Positions 6,741-13,608 of a stretch of 16,380 bases of DNA are shown in pieces. Each line of letters starts with the position of its first letter. Position 1 is the first letter of the stretch. The stretch is from positions 1-16,380 of the forward strand of contig JACCVA010000009.1 of assembly GCA_013698435.1 (NCBI GenBank), given 5' to 3'. The notes beneath the pieces were generated by a model that saw nothing but the letters and a program-made list of their open reading frames with translations, was not told the origin of the DNA and did no database searches. The stretch is from Nocardioidaceae bacterium. Its GTDB lineage: Bacteria > Actinomycetota > Actinomycetes > Propionibacteriales > Nocardioidaceae. Both the position numbers and the translations under genes were made by a program.

Positions 6741-8322
6741 TCTTCGCCGTCTCTTCGTCGAAACCAGCTGTCCCGGCTGCGGTGGCACCGCTGCCACTTC
6801 GCTCCTCCGGCGCCGCTGCTCCCTTCGCGTCGCCTCCGGCCATGAGCAGGCCGATCTCGTCACGCAAGATGTCAGGGGAGACGATGTCGACGATGCGGCC
6901 GTCGTACATCACCGCGATCCGGTCCGACAGGGCGAAGATCTCGTCAAGCTCGGTCGACACGATGACGACGGCCGTCCCCTTGTCGCGTTCGGCGACGATG
7001 CGCTGGTGGATGAACTCGATCGAGCCGACGTCGACCCCGCGGGTCGGCTGCGATGCGATCAGCACCTTCAACCGGCGGGAGAGCTCGCGCGCCACGACGA
7101 CCTTCTGCTGGTTGCCGCCTGACAGTGCGCTGACCGATGAGTTCATGCTCTGCGTTCGGATGTCGAACTCCTCGATCCGCTGCTGGGCGTTGGTCGTCAT
7201 CGCCTGCTGGTTCAGGGCAAGCCCACGAGAGAACTCGTCGTGCTTGTAGAGGTCGAGCACCAGGTTCTCTCTCACCGAGAAGGAGCTGACGAACCCGTCG
7301 TGCGACCTGTCCTCGGGGATGTAGCCGATGCCCTCCTCGAGGACCTGCCGCGGCCCATGCCGGGAGATGGTGCGGCCCTCGAGCTGGATCTGCCCGGACG
7401 CCGGCCGGACGAGACCGAGCAGAGCCTTGACCAGCTCGGTCTGTCCGTTGCCCTGGACACCGGCGATCCCCAAGATCTCGCCGGCGCGTACGTCGAAGGA
7501 GACGTTGCGCACGACGGTGGTGCCGCGGGTCCCGATGACGGTGAGGTTCTTCACGTCGAGTGCCACGTCGCCGACTTCGGGCTCGTCCTTGTCGACGACG
7601 AGCTTGACGCCCCGGCCGACCATCATCTCGGCCAAGTCGGGCTCCGACGCGGTGGGCTCGGTGGTTCCCACGACCTTGCCCCGGCGGATGACCGTGATCT
7701 TGTCGCCGATCGCCTTCACCTCCCGGAGCTTGTGGGTGATGAAGACGATCGACGTGCCGTTGTTGCGCAGCGAGTCCATGATCGACATCAGCTCGTCGAT
7801 CTCCTGGGGCGTGAGCACGGCGGTCGGCTCGTCGAGGATGAGCACCTCGGCGTTGTTGGCGAGCGCCTTGAGGATCTCGACACGCTGCTGGACGCCCACC
7901 GGGAGGTCCTGCACGAGGGAGGCCGGGTCGACGGCCAGCTTGTACTTGTCGGACAGCTCACGCACCAAAGCGGCAGCCGAGGCACGGTTGAGCACGCCGA
8001 GCCCGCGCGTCTGCTCCCGGCCCAGCATGATGTTCTCGGCGACGGTGAACACGGGCACGAGCATGAAGTGCTGGTGCACCATGCCGATGCCCGCCTCGAT
8101 CGCGTCACCGGGGGTGGCGAACTTCGCGGGCTTGCCGTCGAGCAGCACCTGCCCTTCGTCGGGGTCGAGCAGCCCATAGAGCATGTTCATCAAGGTGGAC
8201 TTGCCGGCACCGTTCTCACCGAGCAGGCAGTGAATCTCGCCCGGCTCGATGGTGAGGTCGATGTGGTCGTTCGCGGTGAACGTGCCGAACCTCTTCGTCA
8301 GGCCTCTGATCTCCAGCTGCAT
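6733..8322 (-). CDS. Nucleoside ABC transporter ATP-binding protein (two NBDs)
   Basis: Cytoplasmic ATPase of the importer, with two fused nucleotide-binding domains as in NupO/YufO and sugar ABC proteins; 529 residues. First domain: Walker A GENGAGKS at 35-42, Q-loop around HQHFMLVPVFTVAENI (83-98), signature PVGVQQRVEI (141-150), Walker B LILDEPT (161-167), switch His197. Second domain: a Walker A-like GVQGNGQT (288-295) lacking the Lys, canonical signature LSGGNQQK (400-407) and Walker B LIASQPTRGVD with Gln in place of the catalytic Glu. The degenerate second ATP site is normal in this family and not damage. The C-terminal 30 residues (GGDAKGAAAPEERSG onward) are low-complexity. ATG at 8322 has GAGGAG 11 bases upstream. 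It follows the lipoprotein gene after 108 bp holding a hairpin. Confidence 0.95.
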   Translation of the reverse strand: MQLEIRGLTKRFGTFTANDHIDLTIEPGEIHCLLGENGAGKSTLMNMLYGLLDPDEGQVLLDGKPAKFATPGDAIEAGIGMVHQHFMLVPVFTVAENIMLGREQTRGLGVLNRASAAALVRELSDKYKLAVDPASLVQDLPVGVQQRVEILKALANNAEVLILDEPTAVLTPQEIDELMSIMDSLRNNGTSIVFITHKLREVKAIGDKITVIRRGKVVGTTEPTASEPDLAEMMVGRGVKLVVDKDEPEVGDVALDVKNLTVIGTRGTTVVRNVSFDVRAGEILGIAGVQGNGQTELVKALLGLVRPASGQIQLEGRTISRHGPRQVLEEGIGYIPEDRSHDGFVSSFSVRENLVLDLYKHDEFSRGLALNQQAMTTNAQQRIEEFDIRTQSMNSSVSALSGGNQQKVVVARELSRRLKVLIASQPTRGVDVGSIEFIHQRIVAERDKGTAVVIVSTELDEIFALSDRIAVMYDGRIVDIVSPDILRDEIGLLMAGGDAKGAAAPEERSGSGATAAGTAGFDEETAKNA

Positions 8323-8376
8323 CCGTTGAGACTCTCCTCAGTCAAGACGTGCCTCGGGCCCACCGCTCAGCCAGCA

Positions 8377-8408
8377 AGGGAGGAGCACCCACGTGGATGC
8401 TCCTCCCT
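8377..8408 (-). terminator. Intergenic hairpin between lipoprotein and ATPase genes (attenuator/mRNA stabiliser)
   Basis: Seen: AGGGAGGAGCA at 8377-8387 pairs perfectly with TGCTCCTCCCT at 8398-8408 (11 bp). After one mismatch, CC/GG extend the stem around an ACGT loop. It lies 23 bp after the lipoprotein stop and 54 bp before the ATPase start, and only TTG follows on the minus strand, so full termination is unlikely. Inference: partial termination or 3'-end protection gives more binding protein than transporter, as in many ABC operons. Confidence 0.65.
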
Positions 8409-8430
8409 CACAGCGACTACTCGCTCCAGA

Positions 8431-9558
8431 TCACTGCGGCGCTGACGGTGACGTGATCTTGATCTTGCCGTCGACCAGGTCCTGCTTGATCGATTCGATC
8501 TCGTCCTTGAGCTCCTGCGGGACCTCGCCGTCGAACTCGTGGTACGGGGCCAGCTGGACGCCGCCGTTGTCGAGGGTGCCGACGTAGGGCTCGTTGGTGA
8601 ACTCGTCGTTGACGGAGTCGGTGATCGCCTGCTCCACCGCGACATCCATGCCCTTCATCACCGAGCTGATCAGCGTGTCGCAGTACTCGGCGGCGCTGAC
8701 GCAGCCGTCGGTGTCGACCCAGATCGCGTTAACCTCACCGTTGGTGGCCTGGGCCGCCTCGAGCGCACCCAGACCGGCGGGACCGGCGACCGGGAAGATG
8801 ATGTCGGCGCCCTGCGACATCAAGTTGTCGGCCGTGTCCTGACCGGCGATCTTGTCCTCGAAGTCGTCGGTGAAGGAGCCGGACTGTGCCTTCTCGTCCC
8901 ATCCGACGACCTGGACTTCGTCATCCTTCTGCTCGTTCCAGTACTGAACACCCTCCCAGAAGCCGTCCATGAAGATCGTCACGGTTGGGATCTTGGCGCC
9001 ACCGAAGGTGCCGACCACGCCCGACTTGGTCATGCCCGCGGCCAGGTAGCCGGCGAGGAAGGAGGGCTCAGCGGTGTTGAAGGAGAGGCCGCGCAGGTTC
9101 TTCGGGGGTTTGGCGTAGCCGAAGTCGACGATCGCGAAGTCAACGTCGGAGCTCTTCTTGGCGGCGGCTTCCGTGGCCTCACCGAGGAGGAATCCGACGG
9201 TCACGATCGCGTTGCAGTCCTCACGCAACAGCGCGGCGATGTTGTCGGCGTACTCGCTGTCGGACTGCGACTCGACCTCGCCGGTCTTGAGCCCGAGGTT
9301 CTTGACGGCGTTGACCAGCCCGTCGTGAGACGTCTGGTTGAACGACTTGTCGTCGAAACCGCCCGAGTCCGAGACCATGCAGGCCTTGAAGTCAGGGTTC
9401 GACTCGGTGGGGCCAGGGTCCTCCGACGACTGCGTGGCTTCCGTGGGCGTTGTCGACCCTCCGCCTCCGCCAGCATTCTCCGCCGGGCGGTCACCACACG
9501 CCGCCAGGGTCAGGGCCAAGACGCCGGTGAGGGCCAGAACTTGTGCCGTCTTCTTCAC
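8431..9558 (-). CDS. BMP family nucleoside-binding lipoprotein
   Basis: Extracytoplasmic, membrane-anchored substrate-binding protein of the importer, in the PnrA/Med/BmpD family that binds purine and other nucleosides; 375 residues. Seen: a lipoprotein signal peptide (KK, hydrophobic core, lipobox L18-A-A-C21). It is followed by a Gly/Thr/Ser/Glu-rich linker (22-55) that spaces the domain from the membrane. The binding domain has the family motifs GGFDDKSFNQ (66-75), AEPSFLAGYLAAGM and DNGGVQLAPYH near the end. A Cys pair in DGCVSAAEYC may form a disulfide. GTG at 9558 is chosen over an in-frame GTG five codons upstream because GGAGG lies 6 bases before it and the upstream GTG overlaps that site. 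It is the first gene of the operon; 108 bp with a hairpin separate it from the ATPase gene. Confidence 0.93.
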   Translation of the reverse strand: MKKTAQVLALTGVLALTLAACGDRPAENAGGGGGSTTPTEATQSSEDPGPTESNPDFKACMVSDSGGFDDKSFNQTSHDGLVNAVKNLGLKTGEVESQSDSEYADNIAALLREDCNAIVTVGFLLGEATEAAAKKSSDVDFAIVDFGYAKPPKNLRGLSFNTAEPSFLAGYLAAGMTKSGVVGTFGGAKIPTVTIFMDGFWEGVQYWNEQKDDEVQVVGWDEKAQSGSFTDDFEDKIAGQDTADNLMSQGADIIFPVAGPAGLGALEAAQATNGEVNAIWVDTDGCVSAAEYCDTLISSVMKGMDVAVEQAITDSVNDEFTNEPYVGTLDNGGVQLAPYHEFDGEVPQELKDEIESIKQDLVDGKIKITSPSAPQ

Positions 9559-9569
9559 GGTTAACCTCC

Positions 9570-9581
9570 GCACAGCTGTGC
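9570..9581. promoter_or_regulatory. 12-bp palindrome abutting the lipoprotein ribosome-binding site
   Basis: Seen: GCACAGCTGTGC, a perfect palindrome, directly next to the GGAGG of the lipoprotein gene. In DNA it could be an operator inside the leader. In RNA only a 4-bp stem with a 4-nt loop is possible, too weak alone to hide the ribosome-binding site. Confidence 0.35.
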
Positions 9582-9602
9582 AAGCAAGAATCTGAGCAAG
9601 GC

Positions 9603-9625
9603 CACCCCTCGCCCACGACGGGGTG
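9603..9625. repeat. Inverted repeat over the predicted importer transcription start
   Basis: Seen: CACCCC at 9603-9608 and GGGGTG at 9620-9625 with 11 bases between. The repeat begins directly after the candidate -10 and spans the predicted start, a position suited to a repressor. As RNA it could also form a 6-bp leader hairpin. Short GC-rich repeats arise easily by chance in this base composition. Confidence 0.3.
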
Positions 9626-9655
9626 ACTCTAATGTCTGCGCCCCTACCGTGGTAA
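9626..9655 (-). promoter_or_regulatory. Candidate promoter of the nucleoside importer operon
   Basis: Seen on the minus strand: TTACCA (9655-9650) as a -35-like hexamer and TAGAGT (9631-9626) as a -10, 18 bp apart, giving a start near 9619 and a leader of about 60 nt. The gap to the amidohydrolase stop (9697) is otherwise free of genes. This is a pattern match only. Confidence 0.4.
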
Positions 9656-9669
9656 CCCGGGGGCGTAAA

Positions 9670-9681
9670 CGGAGATCTCCG
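9670..9681. promoter_or_regulatory. 12-bp palindrome upstream of the importer promoter (operator candidate)
   Basis: Seen: CGGAGATCTCCG, a perfect palindrome, about 15 bp upstream of the candidate -35 and 16 bp after the amidohydrolase stop. It could be a regulator site. Alternatively it could be a very short 4-bp hairpin followed by TTT that ends the amidohydrolase transcript. No regulator gene is present in the window to assign it to. Confidence 0.35.
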
Positions 9682-9696
9682 ATACCCGTTTGTGAC

Positions 9697-10896
9697 CTAA
9701 CGAACGGCGTCGGTCGCGGCGAGTCCGGCGTACACCCGAACACCCACAGCGATCGCTCTCTCGTCTATGTCAAAACTGCCTCGATGCAGATCTCCCGCGT
9801 CGGCAACCTCGTGGCTGCGTACGCCGAGCCTTGCCAGCGCGCCGGGCACGCGGCCGAGGATCCATCCGAAGTCCTCGCCGCCGAGGCTCTGGTCGGTGTC
9901 GGTGACCCGGAGCGGTCCCAGCATCTCGGCGGTGACCTCCCGCATGAACTCGGTCGCCTGCACGTCGTTGACGCACGGCGGGACGCTGGTGTGCATGTCG
10001 ACCTCGACGTCGACACCGTACGGCGCCACGAGCGAGCGGATCAGGTCGGGGACGCGGTTGTGCGCCGACTCCCACACCCGGGCATCGAGGCAGCGCATCG
10101 TGCCCTCGGCGTATCCGGTCTGCGGGATCGCGTTGGCCGCGGCGCCGGCGTGCACCTGTCCCCATACGACGCTGAGGGCGGCGCGTGGGTCGGCGAGCCG
10201 CGACAGCACGGCCGGCAGCTCGGTCATGACTTGTCCAAGGGCGTAGACCAGGTCGGACGTGAGGTGCGGGCGCGCGGTGTGCCCGCCGGGCCCGCGCACC
10301 GTCACCCGGATCCGGTCGGCGCCCGCCGTGATCGGGCCGGTCCGGAAGCCGACGTGGCCGACGGCGATGTTGGGGTCGCAGTGCAACGCGAAGACCCGCT
10401 CGAGACCGTCGATGCCGCCATCGGCAAGCACGTCGAGTGCGCCACCTGGCGTCACCTCCTCCGCGGGCTGGAAGATGAAGCGGGCCGAACCGGTGAATGA
10501 GCCCTGTTTGGCGAGGTCGGCCAGGACCAGTGCCGCACCGAGCGTGATCGCCGTATGGGCGTCGTGGCCGCACGCGTGACAGCAACCTTCGACAACGGAG
10601 CGGTACGGCACCGGTTTGGCGTCGGTCAGCGGAAGCGCGTCGATGTCGCCGCGGAAGCCGATGAGAGGGGGAGCGCCGTCGGTGCCCACGACCTCGCAGA
10701 TGACGCCGGTGCCGGACGCGAGCACACGAGGTGAGAGGTCGGCCGCGATCAGCCGCTCGACGATGGCTCGGGTGGTGCGGTGCTCGCGACGGCTCAGCTC
10801 CGGGTGGCGGTGCAGGTCGCGACGAAAGTCGATGAGTTCGGGCTCGAGCTTGGTGGTCAGACTCTCGATGTCGTCGCGAAGGGATGGTTCGAGCAC
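9697..10896 (-). CDS. M20D family amidohydrolase (N-acyl amino acid / hippurate hydrolase-like)
   Basis: Cytosolic dinuclear-metal amidohydrolase that hydrolyses N-acyl or amide bonds of amino acid derivatives; 399 residues, the normal length for the family. Seen: LHRHPELS (28-35), GFRGDIDALP (80-89), CHACGHDAHT (106-115, with metal ligands Cys109 and His111), PAEE (144-147, catalytic and metal Glu), His172, the lid/dimerisation domain with GGHTARPH (204-211), GGEDFGW (339-345) and final metal His371. The substrate cannot be read from sequence. It starts with GTG at 10896, preceded by a modest GAGAG about 8 bases upstream; no better in-frame start is seen. It lies upstream of the nucleoside operon on the same strand with 138 bp between, so read-through is possible but a separate promoter is likely. 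Confidence 0.9.
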   Translation of the reverse strand: MLEPSLRDDIESLTTKLEPELIDFRRDLHRHPELSRREHRTTRAIVERLIAADLSPRVLASGTGVICEVVGTDGAPPLIGFRGDIDALPLTDAKPVPYRSVVEGCCHACGHDAHTAITLGAALVLADLAKQGSFTGSARFIFQPAEEVTPGGALDVLADGGIDGLERVFALHCDPNIAVGHVGFRTGPITAGADRIRVTVRGPGGHTARPHLTSDLVYALGQVMTELPAVLSRLADPRAALSVVWGQVHAGAAANAIPQTGYAEGTMRCLDARVWESAHNRVPDLIRSLVAPYGVDVEVDMHTSVPPCVNDVQATEFMREVTAEMLGPLRVTDTDQSLGGEDFGWILGRVPGALARLGVRSHEVADAGDLHRGSFDIDERAIAVGVRVYAGLAATDAVR

Positions 10897-10913
10897 GCAG
10901 TCATTCTCTCACC

Positions 10914-10925
10914 CGACGTACGTCG
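10914..10925. promoter_or_regulatory. 12-bp palindrome in the amidohydrolase upstream region
   Basis: Seen: CGACGTACGTCG, a perfect palindrome, 17 bp upstream of the amidohydrolase GTG in the 99-bp gap after the mutase gene. On the minus strand a TTGCCC lies 17 bp upstream of the TACGTC inside it, so the palindrome may overlap the -10 element, a position where a bound repressor would block transcription. The match to promoter consensus is poor. Confidence 0.35.
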
Positions 10926-10995
10926 TCACCGCCGAAGGGGCAAGTCGAGGCTTACTCATGTCGTTCGACCCGCGTGGGCGCCGCATCCGCTCGGT

Positions 10996-12576
10996 TCAGA
11001 ATGCGTCGGGCGGCTGGTAGACACCCCACACCTCGCGCAACGCATCGCAGACCTCACCCACGGTGCCGTGGGCGGCGAGAGCCGCCTTCATCGGCACGAG
11101 CACGTTGTCGGTGCCCTGCGCGGCGGTGCGGAGCGCGTCGAGCTGCCGGTCCACCTCCCCCTGGTCACGCGTCGTCCTCAGCCGAGCAAGGCGCTCGCAC
11201 TGCTGCTCCTCGATCGCGGGGTCGACGCGCAGCGGCTCATAGGGGTCCTCGACGTCGAGCCGGAACCTGTTCAGGCCGACGACGGTGCGCTCCCCGTGGT
11301 CGATCTCCTGCGCGATCTGGTACGCCGCCTTCTCGATCTCGCTCTTCTGAAACCCCCGCTCGATCGCACCGACCGCTCCCCCGAAGTCCTCGACCTTCGC
11401 CATCAGCTCACGGGCGGCGCGCTCCACGTCATCGGTGAGCGACTCGACCGCGTACGACCCGGCGAAGGGGTCAACGGTCTTGGTCACGTCGCTCTCGTAC
11501 GCCAGCACCTGCTGGGTCCGTAGCGCGAGCCGGGCTGCCTTCTCGGTCGGCAGCGCGATCGCCTCGTCGTAGGAGTTCGTGTGCAGCGACTGGGTCCCAC
11601 CGAGGACGGCGGCGAGTGCCTGCACGGTCACCCGGACCAGGTTGACCTCGGGCTGCTGGGCGGTGAGCTGGACGCCGGCGGTCTGGGTGTGGAAGCGCAG
11701 CATCAGCGACTTGGGGTGCTTGGCACCGAACTCGTCACGCATCACCTCGGCCCAGATGCGCCGCGCGGCCCGGAACTTCGCGACCTCCTCGAGCAGCGTC
11801 GTGCGCGACACGAAGAAGAAGGCGAGGCGGGGAGCGAACTGGTCGACGTCTTGACCGGACGCAACGGCCGCTCGGACGTACTCGATGCCGTTGGCCAGGG
11901 TGAACGCGATCTCCTGCGCGGGCGTCGCCCCCGCCTCGGCCATGTGGTAGCCGGAGATGGAGATGGTGTTCCAACGCGGCATCTCCTCACGGCAGTACGT
12001 GAAGATGTCGGTGATCAGGCGCAGCGACTGCACCGGCGGGTAGATGTAGGTGCCGCGGGCGATGTACTCCTTGAGCACGTCGTTTTGGATCGTGCCGGTC
12101 AGCTTGTCGGCACTGACACCCTGGCTCTCGCCGACCAGCTGGTAGAGCAGCATCAGCAAACCGGCCGGCGCGTTGATCGTCATCGACGTCGAGACCTCGT
12201 CCAGCGGGATCCCGTCGAGCAGCAGCCGCATGTCCTCGATCGAGTCGATGGCGACGCCGACCTTGCCCACCTCGCCGTGCGCGATGGGCGCGTCGGAGTC
12301 GTAGCCCATCTGCGTGGGCAGGTCGAACGCCACCGACAGGCCGCTGGTGCCCGCCTTGATCAGCTGGTGGTAGCGCTCGTTGGACTCCTTGGCGGTGCCG
12401 AAGCCGGCGTACTGGCGCATCGTCCACGGTCGGCCGGTGTACATCGACTCGTACACACCGCGGGTGTACGGGAAGCCCCCTGGTCGGCCGAGCCGCTGCT
12501 CGGGGTCCCAACCCTCGAGCGCCTCCGGACCGTAGACGGGTTCGAACGGGAGGCCGGACTCGGTGTGTCCACTCAT
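10996..12576 (-). CDS. Methylmalonyl-CoA mutase family large (catalytic) subunit, no B12 domain
   Basis: Substrate-binding TIM-barrel subunit of a coenzyme B12-dependent acyl-CoA mutase; 526 residues. It ends after the barrel and linker ([11 protein letters not shown]) without the roughly 130-residue cobalamin domain (DxHxxG), so it must work with a separate small subunit, not found here. Seen: [26 protein letters not shown] with Tyr56, GTIQND with Gln164, [11 protein letters not shown] with Arg174, SISGYH with His211, and RFHTQTAG (294-301) in the CoA region. Tyr56 and Arg174 align with Tyr89 and Arg207 of methylmalonyl-CoA mutase, where isobutyryl-CoA mutases carry Phe and Gln. The natural substrate is therefore probably a carboxylated acyl-CoA. 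ATG at 12576 has GAGG 4 bases upstream. A TAACCT -10-like box 7 nt before the ATG would also allow a leaderless transcript. Confidence 0.9.
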   Translation of the reverse strand: MSGHTESGLPFEPVYGPEALEGWDPEQRLGRPGGFPYTRGVYESMYTGRPWTMRQYAGFGTAKESNERYHQLIKAGTSGLSVAFDLPTQMGYDSDAPIAHGEVGKVGVAIDSIEDMRLLLDGIPLDEVSTSMTINAPAGLLMLLYQLVGESQGVSADKLTGTIQNDVLKEYIARGTYIYPPVQSLRLITDIFTYCREEMPRWNTISISGYHMAEAGATPAQEIAFTLANGIEYVRAAVASGQDVDQFAPRLAFFFVSRTTLLEEVAKFRAARRIWAEVMRDEFGAKHPKSLMLRFHTQTAGVQLTAQQPEVNLVRVTVQALAAVLGGTQSLHTNSYDEAIALPTEKAARLALRTQQVLAYESDVTKTVDPFAGSYAVESLTDDVERAARELMAKVEDFGGAVGAIERGFQKSEIEKAAYQIAQEIDHGERTVVGLNRFRLDVEDPYEPLRVDPAIEEQQCERLARLRTTRDQGEVDRQLDALRTAAQGTDNVLVPMKAALAAHGTVGEVCDALREVWGVYQPPDAF

Positions 12577-12606
12577 GCGCCTCAGGTTACGGCGCGGCGG
12601 CTGGCG

Positions 12607-12645
12607 ACCGCACCGTGAGATGGTCCACAGCGCCGGTGCAGCGGT
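12607..12645 (-). terminator. Possible hairpin after the dehydratase gene
   Basis: Seen: ACCG-CACCG (12607-12615) pairs with CGGTG-CGGT (12634-12645) with a 3-nt bulge and an 18-nt loop, just past the dehydratase stop and before the mutase start. There is no U-tract. It may separate the trpS-to-dehydratase transcript from the mutase. Weak evidence. Confidence 0.3.
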
Positions 12646-12649
12646 CGGC

Positions 12650-13588
12650 TCAGTCCGGCAGCGAGTCGTTGTTACCGCCGGAGACCAGCACTACGACGGT
12701 TCCTCCTGGGGGTACGCCGACAGCACCCGTCAGCAACGACGCCAGCGCCACACAGGCGCCCGGCTCGGCGAGCACGCGCGCGGTCGCCCACAGGAAGCGT
12801 CGGGCGTCGGCGATCGACTGCTCGCTGACGAGGATCGAGGTCACCCCGCTGCGCTGTGCCGCCGCGAACGCGATCTCGCCGATCCGCGGGGCGCCCAAGG
12901 AGTCGGCGGCCACACCGCCCACGGTGGTCGGCACCGGTTCACCGGCCTGCAGCGCCCGGGACAGCGCTGGGCACAGCTCGGGCTCGACCGGTTGCACGAC
13001 GACCTGGTCGGTGAGCGCCGTCGTGAGCCCGGCAAACAGGCCACCGCCACCGCACGCCACCACGACCAGGTCGGCACCCGGCACCTGCTCGGCGATCTCC
13101 AGCCCCGCGGTCCCCGCACCACAGACGGTCTCGAACGAGTCGTAGGGATGGATGAGCGGCAGCTCGTGCTCGGCCGCAAAGGACAGGCAGGCCTCCAAGG
13201 CGTCCTTGACGAAACCGTCGACGAGATGGGCGCGGCCGCCGTACTCGGCGATCCGGGCGATCTTCGCCGGCGTGGCGTTCGACGGCACGAAGACGTCGGC
13301 CGTCAGTCCCGCGCGGGCGGCTGCCCACGAGACCGCGCCGGCGTGGTTGCCGCCCGACGCCGCGCAGACGCCGGTGACTCCGGGCGACAGGGACAGCACG
13401 GAGTTCAGCGCACCGCGCGCCTTGAAGGAGCCGCTGTGCTGGGTGAGCTCCAGCTTGAGCACGATCTCGGCAGCTAGCCCGGTGTCGGCCCGGTTGAGCG
13501 CGAGCACCGGTGTCCGACGCACACCGCCGGCCACCCTGCCGGCAGCGGCTTCGACGTCGGCGAGAGACGGTACCCGCGTCGACGCCAC
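12650..13588 (-). CDS. Catabolic-type threonine/serine dehydratase (PLP-dependent)
   Basis: Fold-type II PLP enzyme that deaminates threonine or serine to 2-oxobutyrate or pyruvate plus ammonia; 312 residues, with no C-terminal ACT domain, so it is not the isoleucine-feedback form. Seen: [11 protein letters not shown] with PLP Lys56, ASGGNHAG (77-84), CGGGGLFAG (179-187, phosphate-binding Gly loop) and SGGNND (303-308). The usual GQGT is GAGT here. The frame continues 85 codons upstream, but that part is Arg/Gly-rich, overlaps the YihY gene and lacks family similarity. GTG at 13588 is therefore chosen, with GAGAGG 8 bases upstream and the fold starting at about residue 8. It lies 20 bp after the YihY stop. 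Serine racemase or a related lyase remains possible. Threonine-derived propionyl-CoA could in principle feed the neighbouring mutase. Confidence 0.87.
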   Translation of the reverse strand: MASTRVPSLADVEAAAGRVAGGVRRTPVLALNRADTGLAAEIVLKLELTQHSGSFKARGALNSVLSLSPGVTGVCAASGGNHAGAVSWAAARAGLTADVFVPSNATPAKIARIAEYGGRAHLVDGFVKDALEACLSFAAEHELPLIHPYDSFETVCGAGTAGLEIAEQVPGADLVVVACGGGGLFAGLTTALTDQVVVQPVEPELCPALSRALQAGEPVPTTVGGVAADSLGAPRIGEIAFAAAQRSGVTSILVSEQSIADARRFLWATARVLAEPGACVALASLLTGAVGVPPGGTVVVLVSGGNNDSLPD

Positions 13589-13608
13589 CTCGTCATCCTC
13601 TCCCGCCG

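Noticed and set aside
6741..6863. In-frame upstream extension of the first permease by 41 codons.
   Set aside because: It lies inside the ATPase coding sequence, is Arg-rich, and the ATG at 6740 gives the standard overlap arrangement.
6733..7490. Loss of Walker A Lys and catalytic Glu in the second ATPase domain.
   Set aside because: Degenerate second sites are normal in sugar/nucleoside double-NBD proteins of this type, so this is not a broken gene.
9559..9696. Possible riboswitch in the importer leader.
   Set aside because: The leader from the predicted promoter is only about 60 nt, and I see no conserved riboswitch core.
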